A DNA stretch of 64,000 nucleotides from NCBI RefSeq assembly GCF_003589595.1, contig NW_020653900.1, forward strand, positions 1,691,797-1,755,796. Reading direction: 5' to 3'. Below the pieces are notes generated by a model that was given only the letters and a program-made list of their open reading frames with translations, ran no database searches and was not told the origin of the DNA. The stretch comes from Hyposmocoma kahamanoa (taxonomy: Eukaryota > Arthropoda > Insecta > Lepidoptera > Cosmopterigidae). The position numbers were made by a program, and so were the translations under genes. Shown here piece by piece: positions 40,277-51,630 of the stretch. The stretch's first letter is position 1; the number at the start of each line of letters is the position of its first letter.

Positions 40277-42149
40277 TAAGAATAGGACTTATGACGATAC
40301 AGAAGGCTTGCTAAACGTCGTTTCATAATTATGTTATAATCAGCGATCGGAATTGAAGAGTTAATTTAGCTAAACTAAAGAACAACGTGGACATTCCCTT
40401 CTACAAAACCCGGGACTTCTCGGAACTGATTTTATTTGACTATGCGTATTATTTGTAGAAATTATTTTTTTAATTAAATAGTAATTATATGTATAGTAAT
40501 AAAGTATAGAAAATAAACAATAAAAATTAAAGAAATTTTATACATTGATGACGAATTGAGTATGTCTATACTGAGCAAACGTTCATACTTTATGATATTT
40601 TGCAGTTGACAATGCAAACCATATGAGTTGACTTATACTATTGAAGTTAATAAAACTATAACGCGTTTCAGGGTACAACTAATGCCACCTAGCGGTGTCG
40701 CGATGGATCTAACGGCGTATTATAGTTGTGATTGTTACAATATCTATTTATTTTATTGTTAAATAAATATACACTCATCAAAAGTGTATATGGATCAAGC
40801 ACGTTTTTGCTAATTACCTTAAATCAGATATTTTTAATGATTTTTTTAACACCTACGGATTTTTTGGCACACAGACAAAGTTTTCATACTTATAACATCC
40901 CTCTTTTTGCGTCGGGGGTTAAAACGGAAGACATGCGACGATTAGTCAAAAACGTACTTACGTACGTCTTACGCAGTTGCGACGGATACGGCATTTAGTC
41001 AGAAGAGGGACCATGTGTGGGTTAATAAAGTGCAGTTTTTGACTTGTAATTCTGTTAAATAATTGTAAGTGTCATAGTACACGAGCTGGAAAAGTTTTAA
41101 TAGGAATCACAATCCGTATAGCAGAAGAGCAAGTTTGCGACTCACGGAAAGTTTTTTATCTCCAATTATGACAACCATCTGGATTATATTAAAAGATGTT
41201 GCGAACTTCCCGAACGTCTTGCAACCTTGTACATACCATTATAAAACTCGCAAGTAAAAATTATACCATTTCCTCATATTAAGGGGTTGTTTGGTTCATG
41301 ACTTTTTAGTCTTTAAAAACAACACATTATTTTACAATCCCATAACAAGAATGTGTCGCACCTATAATGGACTTTATTAGGCATAACAAACAATTACATA
41401 CTGTACGAGCACGCTCTACATTTTTATGCATTTTAAGCTATTTTTACCTTCATATAACATTTACCATGCGTATAGGTTATGAAACAAACCTTGAAGCCGA
41501 ACACACGTATTTCTACTCAACAAAACATTTCCCTTCTACTAACAAACAATTAACATTAACAACAACAAGTACCAAAGTAAGGATTAACAGAAAGTTACCC
41601 CCTTAACAGACACATATATTTCATTTTAAGTATCATGTATTTCAAAAGTTCATCTCAGATGTCCTCGAGTAATCCAGTTGAACTATTTTTATTTTCGCAT
41701 TTTTATTCTATCACTTTTTTTTTGTTACCAACATAAATTTCGTAATTTGTAAAGAAGGATGGCGACATCCTGTGCACTTTGTGACCCAGTGTTTTTGTCG
41801 ACGTGCATTAAAGAGACCTATCAATACTTGTGATTCATTATCAAAGCATCAAAAAATCTAATTGAGTACAGCCTGGGGGTTATAAAATTGATATAGGTTA
41901 TGTTTATAACATTGTCCAGTTCGCTTCCTACGTTTGTTCGTAGCAGCAGATAACAACAAGTTTTCAGTTTGCTCCTAAAAATAATAAAGAACTTGCTGAA
42001 TATTCCTAAATCTGTCAACTCTGCCACATTTAATACAACGTTAACATGTTCTGTCTAAATGAATAAAAAATTATAAATAAAAAATTTAAAAATGAATGAA
42101 AATTAAATCTGCCCAAATGGCAGAAATCTGCCGCAAATGGTCTGTTCTC
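40277..42149. other. No gene; one small repeat at 40845-40925
   Basis: The minus strand of 40845-40925 reads TTAACCCCCGACGCAAAAAG and GGGATGTTATAAGTATG, a common moth repeat. Short frames (40732-40998, 41367-41606, 41821-42027) have no likeness. Confidence 0.4.
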
Positions 42150-42162
42150 AATATCAAAGTGA

Positions 42163-42474
42163 GATTCGCTCGGGACCTTTTGGAGGGAAAAGTGTCGTTT
42201 TTATTTTGACTTTCAATTATTTTGTGAAATCTAGTTTAAAGTGGAATAGGATAGTGCTATTGTGCCTTAATCGAAGGTTAAAACGCGAAAATTATACGAA
42301 TCTCGATTTAAAATACCCGTATCGGCTCGTTCTAAGGAATCCCGAGTCAATCCAAGCACGCCGCCTCAAATTGCCTACCCTCTTTGTGGCGGCCATATTT
42401 ACAGAAAAACTTATTTTTATGTTTTCGGCTGAAGGACTTTGTTTCCATGGCCAGAAATAAATTAATAAAAAAAA
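42163..42474 (+). mobile_element. Retroposed 312-bp sequence, 13-bp duplication, poly(A)
   Basis: AATATCAAAGTGA flanks it at 42150-42162 and 42475-42487, and an A-rich tail (AATAAATTAATAAAAAAAAA) ends it. The start, GATTCGCTCGGGACCTTTTG, is GC-richer than its surroundings. An open frame (42137-42460) begins in the flank and is probably incidental. It may be a SINE, a 5'-truncated LINE or a processed RNA copy. Confidence 0.8.
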
Positions 42475-42487
42475 AATATCAAAGTGA

Positions 42488-43788
42488 CATTGGTAAGAAG
42501 CCTCTTGTCAAAACATTCCTTTGGTACGAAAGTTATCGCTCATTTAAATTATTATCTAAACATTTTTGTCACATTCTGTTTTATTTTTTACTTTATGTCA
42601 CTGTTTTTTAATTGATTATGTAATTAGGTATTTCATAGATTGAATGGTTTATGTGTGTACTATAAAATAACCAATACTTTAAGTAGGTAAACATTCAATC
42701 ATGCTGAAAAAGAAACGAACGTACAAAAGAACGTTACCTAATCTATGGTCGAACTGAATCAGTTGCATTGTGTTCTCGCATGTATTCTAAAATACATTGC
42801 TTTGCAATTTCTTTATTCTAAAAATATACAAAAATATATTTATGAATAGGCATAAACTAAAACGTAAAATTATACTAGCAAAGTCCATGAACGGCAATTC
42901 GTTGATTTTGGGTCAGCTTTCGCCATCCTTCTTTACTGACTGTTATTTTTCTAAACGTGCCATACGTGCTCGCTCCAGGTTGGCATTCTGGTTCAAATCT
43001 AGTTTTTAAACAAATTACAGTGTTATACAAAGGATGTCAACTGTTGTAATAAAATAAACAAGTGTCAATCGCATCAAACATATCTAATCTCCATTACTAA
43101 TCTAAATCATTAGTTATTATTCTATTACACATATTCCTTTGCGAATTCCAATTTTATTTCGTAAGTAGTATCATATACTAATAACTCAAAAGAACTGCCG
43201 ATCTCCATATTACATAGCTATCGTAACTCTGAAAAATGTCAAAATTCCGTCTTGTATCTGCTGGCGCTGATCGCCTGAAAGTACTTTATATTATGTAAAT
43301 GGCTGTGGAGATCAATTCGTCCCTCGTTAATATGAAATATAAGAAGTTAGTTTGATTTTCCTTGTAATAAATATTATTCAAATATTGATGACGACCTAAA
43401 ATTATTTTCTGAATTTAAATAAACATGCGCATCAATACATAGATTGTGGGTTATAAAGTAATTTATAAGTTAACGCGTCCCTAATATGGGTAGATGGCGC
43501 TAATCCAAAACAAAATAAAAGAATAGCCACTATCCATAAAAATCATCTAGTTGGTTTGTTTGTTATCAGTAGAAATTAGAGTGCTTTGATAAATTGCAAC
43601 TTGTCTATGTCTACGCGGTCAGTCGAGGGGCCCGTAACAAAGCCTAATAAGGCTGCTAACAGAGAGACTGCATTTCTGCAGTTAATTTTTCGTGCAGGCT
43701 GTTATCGTCGCGTGCCTACCTCGGGAGTTCAGTGTAGAGGTGACAATAACGGCTACTTGTCAATATTTTTTTATAATACGCATATATC
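42488..43788. other. No gene recognised
   Basis: Short frames only (42797-43009, 43586-43792) without likeness. Confidence 0.4.
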
Positions 43789-44040
43789 TTAGAGGATGGA
43801 AAAAAATAAAGGAAAGGAGCTGCCCTATCTACGGAATAAACGTCCCTACCTAATATAATTGTAAGTCAATGCTACCTAAACATAAAATGTCCACCACAAA
43901 TGGCGGATTTCTTTAGTGTTGTACCATAATTATCGATAAGTCAATATCGACATGCAAATGTATGGCTTGAATGTTGAAACTGTTTATTTTACGTTTGTAA
44001 TTTGTGTAGTTTACTGTAATTAAAGTATGATTAAAATGTT
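43789..44040 (+). repeat. RepG repeat with MITE footprint
   Basis: Same order as 4035-4262, interrupted by a 26-bp insert at the CCTACC site. Confidence 0.85.
43846..43879. mobile_element. Excision footprint of the P-like MITE
   Basis: CTACCTAA (43846-43853), then TATAATTGTAAGTCAATG (43854-43871), then CTACCTAA (43872-43879). The middle 18 bases are exactly the complement of the first 18 bases of the P-like MITE, between two perfect 8-bp copies of the target. Confidence 0.88.
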
Positions 44041-45408
44041 TAATTAAAGTAGATCAATATTCATTGTCATATGGCAATATCCGGGATGATAGATGAGATT
44101 TTGAATTTATTATTTTGCATTTATAAATGCTCACATATTACGAAAAATAATATAAATCAGGGGATCTCTATGCATTCTAGAAGTATTTGGCTGTACTGTT
44201 GGCTGTAGAGGTAACTAGTATTCTTGCAATACATATTGGCCTAGGCCAACGCGAGCGCAGCAAATTAATATACAGCTAGTGCTGCTGTCTACATGCTCGA
44301 CAAGTTTGAAAAAGAGCATTACAAACGGCCATTGTAGATGAGTTTTGTGTAGCTGCCTACCCGTTGGTTGCTGTCAGTTATCATTTACATTGAAACTATA
44401 TGGATGACGCACAAGTCATTGCAGTTGCTGCTATTTATTATTTGGTGCCTATAATTATTACGTCAGTGCATCTAATACATGTTATATAATGTTAGAGTTG
44501 TCAGTGGGGAAAAATCGAATGATCGATGAGAATGCCTAGCAATGTCTCTTGCTTACTAAAAATTAAATATAAAATTATTTACCAATAAATACGACGATGG
44601 AATTGCATTATCATGTAATCTAGTTACATTCAAAGTTCTATTAAATTTTGACTCTTCAAAATGGAGCGAACAAACGAAGGTGATATTTGATCCAATGTTT
44701 ATGTTCGGCAATCCTATAATTTCCAACCATTCTTCCTTTCTTTTTTCATTTGTAGGTAAACTTTAAAAACAAAAATAATAATAACGAAAAAATGAAAACC
44801 TCTTAGTGAATTATTCTAATAACAGAATATCGATAATATGTCTGCTTACAAGAACAACATTATCTCAAAATAATCGTTATCAACAATCTTCAAAATATAC
44901 TAACAAGCAAGCAATCTAAAGTAACCAAAGCAAAATTCGGCAAGACTTATGAATAAACTACTCCAATGAGTCTAATAATTACATGAGATATTTGGGCGAT
45001 TGTATGACTTATAGACAAAAAAATAACACATGCCACATGAACACATGCATTCGGTTGATTTCCGCCTTTTCTACTGCCGCACCCCTTAATGCCTCAGCGA
45101 CGCATTTTAATTAATACTTCTCACTGTCAATATTTCTGTCTAAATTTATTACAATTCATGTGAATAATTCAATAAAACATTCGGCCAAAAATTGGTTTTG
45201 ACATTTCATGTACTTCCCTTTGACATCCGGTTACGCATGTCAAATGGTACTCCAAATATGGTGAAATGAGGACAGTTGGTATTTAAGATGACGTATTTTT
45301 GATTCCCGTATTTGACATAAATCAATGTAGTGCTATCTCTTTTGGCTTACGACGGCACGCTGTAGTTAAACAAAGGCAATAAAATGTTTATGTTTTCAAC
45401 GTCTATGG
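44041..45408. other. No gene recognised in 1.4 kb
   Basis: A pyrimidine tract and TTTGTAG near 44755 is followed by no open exon. Confidence 0.4.
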
Positions 45409-45664
45409 CTCAACTCACACTGGCGCAGGGTCGAAGCGTAGCATCGCGTCCTGTTTTTAACTACAACACTTGGCGACACGCGTCGACGCGCGTTGACGAC
45501 GCTTGCATTAGTACGCCCGGATCACAGTGTGATCGGCGTCTGACGTCTCACTACGTTTCCATATTTGCATAGCATAAATTTGTACTTTAATAATGGGAAA
45601 ATAGAGACGAATATGCTATAGGCCAAAAACATGACGCGACGACTCTGCGTCAGCGTGAGTTGAG
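45409..45664. mobile_element. MITE-6, 256 bp
   Basis: CTCAACTCACACTGGCGCAG at the left and CTGCGTCAGCGTGAGTTGAG at the right are inverted with two mismatches. CG-rich interior; no ORF of note. Confidence 0.85.
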
Positions 45665-45715
45665 TCTAAATAAATACATCATGTCAATATAACATGTCCT
45701 TTGGTCTCCATAGTC

Positions 45716-45812
45716 TAAGAGCTTTAAATCGCAAAGATTTTGGGGGCACTGCCACTGCGCCCGTCACCCTGAGACGTAAGTTGACAAGTCCCGTGTACCA
45801 GTAATTTCACCA
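45716..45812 (+). repeat. RepA internal fragment
   Basis: GAGCTTTAAATCGCAAAGAT to GTAATTTCACCA; both ends missing. Confidence 0.8.
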
Positions 45813-46582
45813 TATTAAACTGCTTTGTTATTTTTAAATAACTGTACGTGAGTATTTCTGTGTGTGAGTATTTGCAATTTTTTTCTTTGTATATTTTATT
45901 TTATTTATTCATTATTTTTATTTTTGTTTCGCTTGTCTAAATAAATAAATGTTATTAATTTTTTTTTGTATCTATATGTTATGGTATTGCAATACATGTC
46001 TGTTCTATTCTATTCTATTCTAAATACTAGGAACTCGTATTAAAAGATCCTGCCTCCTTTTCTCTGTGATACTATGGCCGCAAGAAGTGGTACACACTTT
46101 GTGAATCCCACTTATCTCACCAACATGCCCGAAAGTAGCTCGGACGGAGTTTGCGTGATATGTGACCGTGTACGGGAACGTAGCCCACGGTTTCTTCCCA
46201 CTTTTTCTAAACTACTTTTTTAAATTTCTGTAACACTTGAGAATCAAGCCAGGTGATCTTTTTTTATCATTTCAAATGGCGAGTATCTGAACTTCGCCTA
46301 TAAATATATAGTTGAACTTAATTAGCTACGATTTTTATTAAAACAAATTATGCTATATTTGTGCAAGTATCCGAACGTTTTCAAGTATTGCTATATTACT
46401 CGATAATTCCGCTCAGTTTGTCGATATATTTTTACAATTATCGATATGAAAAATAATTAATTTATAATCGAATTTGGTAGGCAAAAGTTGGTACTTACAT
46501 ACATATATGTTTTTGTAAATACATCGTTTTTCATTGATAATTGAATGTAAAAACAAACCAATAAATAATTATATTCATTCAG
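45813..46582. other. No gene; (TCTAT)n at 46000-46021
   Basis: A short frame near 46125 (MPESSSDGVCVICDRV) has no partner exon or family. A pentanucleotide run TTCTATTCTATTCTATTCTA is present. Confidence 0.35.
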
Positions 46583-46660
46583 GCAAAAAGTCGTTAAAGA
46601 ACCAAAACAAAGGTCTGCAATAAGAACATGGAAAAATTAATGTCTAAGGTCCGCTGCACA
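46583..46660 (+). mobile_element. SINE2 5' fragment
   Basis: AAAAAGTCGTTAAAGAACCA and GGAAAAATTAATGTCTAAGG match the 5' extension of SINE2 and stop before the A box. Confidence 0.6.
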
Positions 46661-46910
46661 CTTCACATTGCTTCAGTTTTCTTTTTTTTTCTATGTCTCA
46701 TATTGTACTTTTTCTTTTTGATATTTAAATTTTTATGATAATTTGGTGACCTATATGAAAATGAAAATGTGGACCACTGCGCTAGCTACTTTTGACTAAA
46801 CATATTCATTGGAAATACTTATTCATTAACCTGTAGTTGTTCTGAAAAAAAAAATAAAACGAGTTTAAATAATCCTATTGGATATAAATGGTTTCAAGAG
46901 CTCGCGTGAT
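46661..46910. other. No gene recognised
   Basis: Nothing supportable. Confidence 0.4.
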
Positions 46911-47100
46911 AATAAATAAATAAATATTAGACAACATCACTTATGTTGCTCTGATCCCAAAGTAAGAAATGGGAAACAACGACGGCACCACAAATATCCA
47001 GACTCGAGACAATACAAACAAGTTACTTTTCTACATTCTTCTATATTCTATGGGACCTCAGAGATCGCGATGCCATGAAAACGGGTCGTAATATATTTAA
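46911..47100 (-). mobile_element. SINE3, antisense, diverged
   Basis: TAAATAAATAAATATTAGAC tail, TTGCTCTGATCCCAAAGTAA and GGGACCTCAGAGATCGCGAT (antisense of the B-box region). Confidence 0.75.
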
Positions 47101-47329
47101 TACCCAAATATGCGGCAACGAAGTCAATAATCCCTAAAATATCGTTTAATTTTTTTGGATTCAGTACTAACATATCTCTAATACTTCCTTTAGGAACGTT
47201 GTATGGAGGTATATTCTTGCATTTCTTATATCAAAAAGTCTCTAGGTGTAACAGTAATAAGCCATGTCTTATATAAATTTACTTTGAAAGGATATTTACG
47301 TAATGAAATGGGTATTTCCAAGAATCATC
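47101..47329. other. No gene recognised
   Basis: Nothing supportable. Confidence 0.4.
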
Positions 47330-47545
47330 ATCATTATCATTTTCAGCAATGTATTATTACCTTCTGCTGGGTATAGAGTACAGACCTTCTGTCGCTCCTG
47401 CCAAATTTTCCGGACCTGTGCGTCTCTGGTTCAGGTTTTGCCAGCGACCTCGTTGTGCAATCGGATGACAGGGATTTCTTCGGCTTGTCCTTGGCCACCA
47501 CTCCGTCAGAGCCTGACTCCAACGGCCATCATCACGTCTAACCAG
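47330..47545 (-). pseudogene. RTE-type LINE C-terminus, decayed
   Basis: Minus-strand pieces EVAGKT and TRDAQVRKIWQERQKVCTLY keep the pattern VAG--W---A-DR--W---G-AY of the RTE C-terminus. A stop separates the pieces. The plus left side has ATCATCATTATCATTTTCAG, the usual RTE tail region, and the right side AGCCTGACTCCAACGGCC corresponds to an upstream part. It is more decayed than the copy at 35328. A 104-codon plus-strand frame (47303-47617) is a shadow with no meaning. Confidence 0.65.
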
Positions 47546-47904
47546 ATGTTCTGCCGAATTTACAAAAATAACACGAAAAAACTATTAAATTATGAAATAA
47601 AATTACGAAGCACTTAAAGTTGTAAACACTTAACTAATAGGTTGCCAGCAAAAAGGCTGGGTTGCCAAAGCAAGCAAATCTACTCCGGTGCATTAGGTAC
47701 CCAGAATGCCAAAACCAAAAAACAAATTTAGAGAAGTTCGTTACACAGTGCAAACCACTGGGCCGCTGAGATTGTCAAAATCTACTCTGGAAAGCAATCT
47801 GGTCATACTTTAATTTAAACTTTTCCAAACCACACACACATTATTTGATTTTTAATTCTCGACTTAATCATGTATAAAACATATTTTAATTACCTCGACA
47901 TTTC
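47546..47904. other. No gene recognised
   Basis: Nothing supportable. Confidence 0.4.
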
Positions 47905-48122
47905 GTGCATAACGGTGCCTTACTTTCTCAAACTCGTGTCTTATAAAATGTGATTATCCAGTAGATGCCAAAACTTTCTATTTATTTTAAATTTCTCATC
48001 ATGGGTGTTAGTATGGATTACTGTAAATATGAAGGAAATGTGATACGAAATCAGCCCGCAAAATTTGTAAAAACAATCCACTTTTTGCATTTCAGTAACT
48101 TTGTGCGTTAAGATACATATAA
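47905..48122 (+). repeat. RepE repeat, copy 2, left of a SINE
   Basis: Partner of 12510-12765. Ends with TTAAGATACATATAA, which recurs at 48387-48401 after the SINE; RepE continues to 48415. Confidence 0.8.
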
Positions 48123-48386
48123 TATACGATATATACTAAAAAGTCGTTGAAAGACCAAGTACAAAGACACGACGCAAGCACATAGAAGAATTCGTGAGGT
48201 CCGTTGGTTCGTTCCGTGGATTAGTTGGTATATCGTCTGGCACGGTATGCAAGAAGACATCGGTTCGAATCCGACCGGAGCGAAGGACTTTTTTCTGAGT
48301 GTTCGATCTGTGTATTAATAATTATAACAAACTAGTGGATTAATTTCACAAAAAAATAATTGAATATCAATTCAATAAAAATTTAA
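48123..48386 (+). mobile_element. SINE2 with 15-bp target duplication
   Basis: 264 bp between exact copies of TTAAGATACATATAA (48108-48122 and 48387-48401). 5' extension about 100 bp, A box TGGATTAGTTGG, B box GGTTCGAATCC, then TTTTTTCTGAGTGTTCGATC and an AT-rich tail ending CAATTCAATAAAAATTTA. This is the reference copy for the family. Confidence 0.93.
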
Positions 48387-48415
48387 TTAAGATACATATA
48401 AGTTTGAGAAAGTAA

Positions 48416-48806
48416 GGGCGCGTTCCCACTATATCGTCACGTTTTATTAGCATTGGACGACTGTCGTGTCTAGCCTGTTCCCATATCACGACTATCTGTC
48501 GTGGACGATTTTTTATCGTTGAACGACTGTCGTGACTAGCTATTCCCACTAGATCGTGACGACAGGGGGAGCGGAGGAGCTGCGACAATCTGTCGTCACG
48601 TTTTTATCGTGACTTTTTTTATCGTCTGACGACTGTCTTTCTAGCTGTTCCCACTGTGACGACAGTTTGTCGTTGTAACGATAAAAAATCGTGAACGACA
48701 GTTAATCGTGTCGTGCTATATGTGAATAACTTCATTTAAATATAACAAGCCACGACACTGTAAACTGCACGACAATCTGTCGTTACGACATAGTGGGAAC
48801 ACGCCC
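48416..48806. mobile_element. MITE-3 copy 1
   Basis: 391 bp, ends GGGCGCGTTCCCACTATATC and CATAGTGGGAACACGCCC inverted. The interior is a series of CGACGACTGTCG-type palindromes and TGTTCCCACT blocks. Inserted in the right part of RepE copy 2. Confidence 0.9.
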
Positions 48807-48979
48807 GAAGGCGACGATATTGCAACGTCCATGGTATCGAAGGGACTAGCATCTTCGTGCCGTGCGAGTTATTCTAACTACCTACCCGCACTTGGTCTTC
48901 ACTATTTATTTGCACTGGGGTTGTCACTAAACCGACACACAACATCGAGGCAATTAAAATATGTTTCAAACATGATCGA
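48807..48979. other. No gene recognised
   Basis: Nothing supportable between MITE-3 and MITE-4. Confidence 0.35.
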
Positions 48980-49154
48980 GGGTCGTATTCTAGAACTCTA
49001 CTCAATGCTCAAGTCAGGATTTGAGCAGACTTGAGTTTGATTTGAAGCACTGGAAATACGACCCTAATGGCAAGGACTTGAGTATGATTTTCAGTGCTCA
49101 CTGCAATACTCAAGTCCTGACGTGAGTATTGAGTAGAGTTCTGGAATACGACCC
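48980..49154. mobile_element. MITE-4 copy 2, fold-back
   Basis: GGGTCGTATTCTAGAACTCT and GAGTTCTGGAATACGACCC are inverted ends. Inner GCACTGGAAATACGACCCTA matches copy 1 (37400-37564). Confidence 0.9.
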
Positions 49155-49195
49155 TAAGTCCCGAATTAAAAATCAAACAATCTTGTCATACTGTT

Positions 49196-49440
49196 TAACT
49201 GCCTCCGTGGCCGAACGGTTACCATACCAGACTGCCACGCAGAGGTCCCCGGGTTCGATTCCTGGGCCGGGAGAAATATTTGTATGGCCTACATTTATTT
49301 CTCTCGTGAGTTTGGGTGTAATTTGTGGTTGTCTATGTGTGTGTCCATGGCACCCGCGACACAGGGTTTCCCTAGTGCGGGGCTATGTTGAGTGTGTGCG
49401 TTATTATTATTATATTATTATTATATATATTATATATATC
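49196..49440 (+). mobile_element. SINE1, full length, sense
   Basis: A box TGGCCGAACGG and B box GGTTCGATTCC are intact, 40 bp apart. Body: AATATTTGTATGGCCTACAT, TCTCTCGTGAGTTTGGGTGT, CCGCGACACAGGGTTTCCC. It closes with (TTA)n and TATATA repeats, the same tail type as LINEs here. Confidence 0.9.
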
Positions 49441-49667
49441 GAAAAATAAAACTTTACACCAGTGCCGAAAAACTGTTTCAAAAAATAATTTCTTAATCAT
49501 TTGAGTTAAGTAAAGTATATTTTAAAGTTTAGGACTAATGACATAAGAAGACTGGTAATCTCAATACAAGACAGCGTAGTCGAGTATTCAGTACCAATTG
49601 GGACACTAGAATTCACGACGAGAACCGAATAGCTTTTTTGTAATTAATTTGTTTTACATTGACAAAC
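49441..49667. other. No gene recognised
   Basis: Nothing supportable. Confidence 0.4.
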
Positions 49668-50000
49668 TACAATTTATAATTATTAATACAAAGATCGAAA
49701 ACTCAGAAAAATTCCTTCCGATCCGGACGGATTCGAACTGACGTCTTCTAGCATGCCGTGGCAGACGCTATACCAACTAATCCACGGAACGAAACAGCGG
49801 ACCTCACGAATTTTTCTATGTGCTTGAGTCGTATGTTTGTGTTTGATTTTTCAACGACTTTTTAGCCGTGGCGCCATCTATGAGAAATCTATGAAAGTAT
49901 TTCGTCACCCAGGTAGATACCTTTACAGCTACCAGCCCCGGAGAGATGTCCCTATTCACTGTATTTAAATTTATATTGAATTGATATTCAATTATTTTCC
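49668..50000 (-). mobile_element. SINE2 long form, antisense
   Basis: TAATTATTAATACAAAGATC, antisense B box GGATTCGAAC, antisense A box CCAACTAATCCACGG, then GTGGCGCCATCTATGAGAAA and GAGAGATGTCCCTATTCACT. Right end joins another tail (TTGAATTGATATTCAATTAT), as at 6487. Confidence 0.88.
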
Positions 50001-50247
50001 GAAATGGAGACTCATAATCAAATCCTAGCTACGCATAATTGCACTATTTCCGACGATATGGCGCCACTAATACCATAACATTTTTGAGAAGTGATTTTGT
50101 TGTTACTAGCCAGGTAGTGAATTTGTTGGTCCATTTAATTTATTGTATCTAATATTATTTTTTAGATTGTATCGTTTTAAATATTAAAAAGTACAATGTC
50201 GCACCTCTGAGTTTCCGGAATTTATGTGAGAAATTTAATTTGAAATA
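50001..50247. other. No gene recognised
   Basis: Nothing supportable. Confidence 0.4.
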
Positions 50248-50425
50248 GAAAATGAAACTATTTTTCCGGATTTAAATCGCGTATTTTTTCAAACAAACCG
50301 ACGTTTCGGGCCCTTTACAGGACCCATGGCCACGGATGGGACCATGATTATTGATGGGATTTAAATCCTGAAAAATAGTTTCATTTCCTATGTGTTAAAG
50401 TCGCGAAAACCTAAGAACTTTAATT
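50248..50425. mobile_element. Fold-back PLE derivative 1
   Basis: AAAATGAAACTATTTTTCCG at the left is mirrored by CTGAAAAATAGTTTCATTTC at the right, with CCGACGTTTCGGGCCCTTTA between. After the right arm comes CCTATGTGTTAAAGTCGCG and AAAACCTAAGAACTT, as after complete PLE copies. No coding part. Confidence 0.85.
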
Positions 50426-50608
50426 TGAAATTTACCATGAGCTTTTCGGTGAAGAAAAACATTGTTATGAAGCCTGCACGGCAAAGAAAACGAGTGAACT
50501 CCCCAACCCCCATTAGGTCAGCGTAACGGACTATGGCCTAATATGTATTATATACACAATATAATCCCTCACCTGAGAAGAGACTTTCTTTGTAATATAA
50601 TTTCAAAT

Positions 50609-50832
50609 GACGGGACGGTGGTAAGCTTCACGCCTGTCCATAATAGTTGCAATGTCACTCAGAGCTTTAAATCGCAAAGATATGAGCACTGCCACTGCGC
50701 CCGTCACCTTGAGACGTAAGTTGACAAGTCCCATATGTCTGTAATTTCACCAACACCCTTACTGCTTGGCGGCAGAAATAGGTAAGGTCGCAATACTGCC
50801 CTGCATGAACTCAACTCTACTACTGCTACTAA
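50609..50832 (+). repeat. RepA repeat with deletion
   Basis: TGACGGGACGGTGGTAAGCT start, ATCGCAAAGATATGAGCACT, AACACCCTTACTGCTTGGC (the hairpin block is lost), TCTACTACTGCTACTAAA end. Confidence 0.82.
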
Positions 50833-50945
50833 ATAAGAGCTATGCCTAGTCGTGAGTCGTATAACTGGGTTGATAATGAAGTATTTATAATACTTCCAGA
50901 TGTTATTATTATTCTCTTCCTGATAAGATGCAAAATAATTAAGAA

Positions 50946-51122
50946 AAGAAACTATTTTTCCGGATTTAAATCGCGTATATTTGTTTTTCAAACAAACCGT
51001 TGTTTCGGGCCCCTTACAAGTCCCATGGTCACGGTTGACTGAAAAAACAAATATACGCGATTTAAATATGGAAAAATAGTTTCATTCCTATGTGTAACAA
51101 TTGCGAAAACCTAAGAATTTAA
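50946..51122. mobile_element. Fold-back PLE derivative 2
   Basis: AGAAACTATTTTTCCGGATT on the left is mirrored by TATGGAAAAATAGTTTCATT on the right; contains TTTCGGGCCCCTTACAAGTC and ends AAAACCTAAGAATTTAAT. No coding part. About 520 bp from derivative 1. Confidence 0.85.
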
Positions 51123-51470
51123 TAATTAAGAAAAGGTTGACCATGATTTTAACATCGTCCAAGGTCTAAAAGTAGACTGTATTGATTCAGTTTCGTACCC
51201 AACAGACCACACATAACTCAAACTTCTTAGTTGTAACGCGAATACTCCGTGGAAAACTGAAAAAAGCCACAAATCACAAGCTAGTTATTTACGGAGACAG
51301 ATTTATAAATCCTCCGCGGTCGGTGGAGGGGCGTTCGTTTCATTTGCCTAGCTTTTTCAACTCCGGGAATATTACGGCATGGACCTAAAATATCTTTGAT
51401 TTAATGATATCGTGGTCGGAATTAGGATGGAATTTTAATTAGCTTTGGTCATAAAATAATAAAAACGACG
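51123..51470. other. No gene recognised
   Basis: A 68-codon plus frame (51182-51388) has no likeness that I can name. Confidence 0.35.
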
Positions 51471-51588
51471 AGATGAACCTGCTGTGCCACACAGGCCATT
51501 AAATCGCAAAAATTTGAGGGATACTGCCCGTCATTCTGAGTCATAAGTTGACAAGTCTAATGCGCCTTATAGTTCACCTTGAATATCA
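51471..51588 (+). repeat. RepA fragment with gaps
   Basis: CATTAAATCGCAAAAATTTG, CTGCCCGTCATTCTGAGTCA and AAGTTGACAAGTCTAATGCG. Confidence 0.7.
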
Positions 51589-51630
51589 CAATGTTTTATT
51601 ACCATCACAGTGTTTAGACTGTGCTATGAT

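Noticed and set aside
42137..42460. 107-codon frame as a host gene
   Set aside because: It starts in flanking DNA, crosses the target duplication and lies in a retroposed segment; no family likeness.
47303..47617. 104-codon plus-strand frame
   Set aside because: The minus strand carries a decayed RTE C-terminus; the plus frame is its shadow.
49129..49449. 106-codon plus-strand frame
   Set aside because: It spans the end of MITE-4 and the whole of a SINE1, including its promoter boxes and microsatellite tail.
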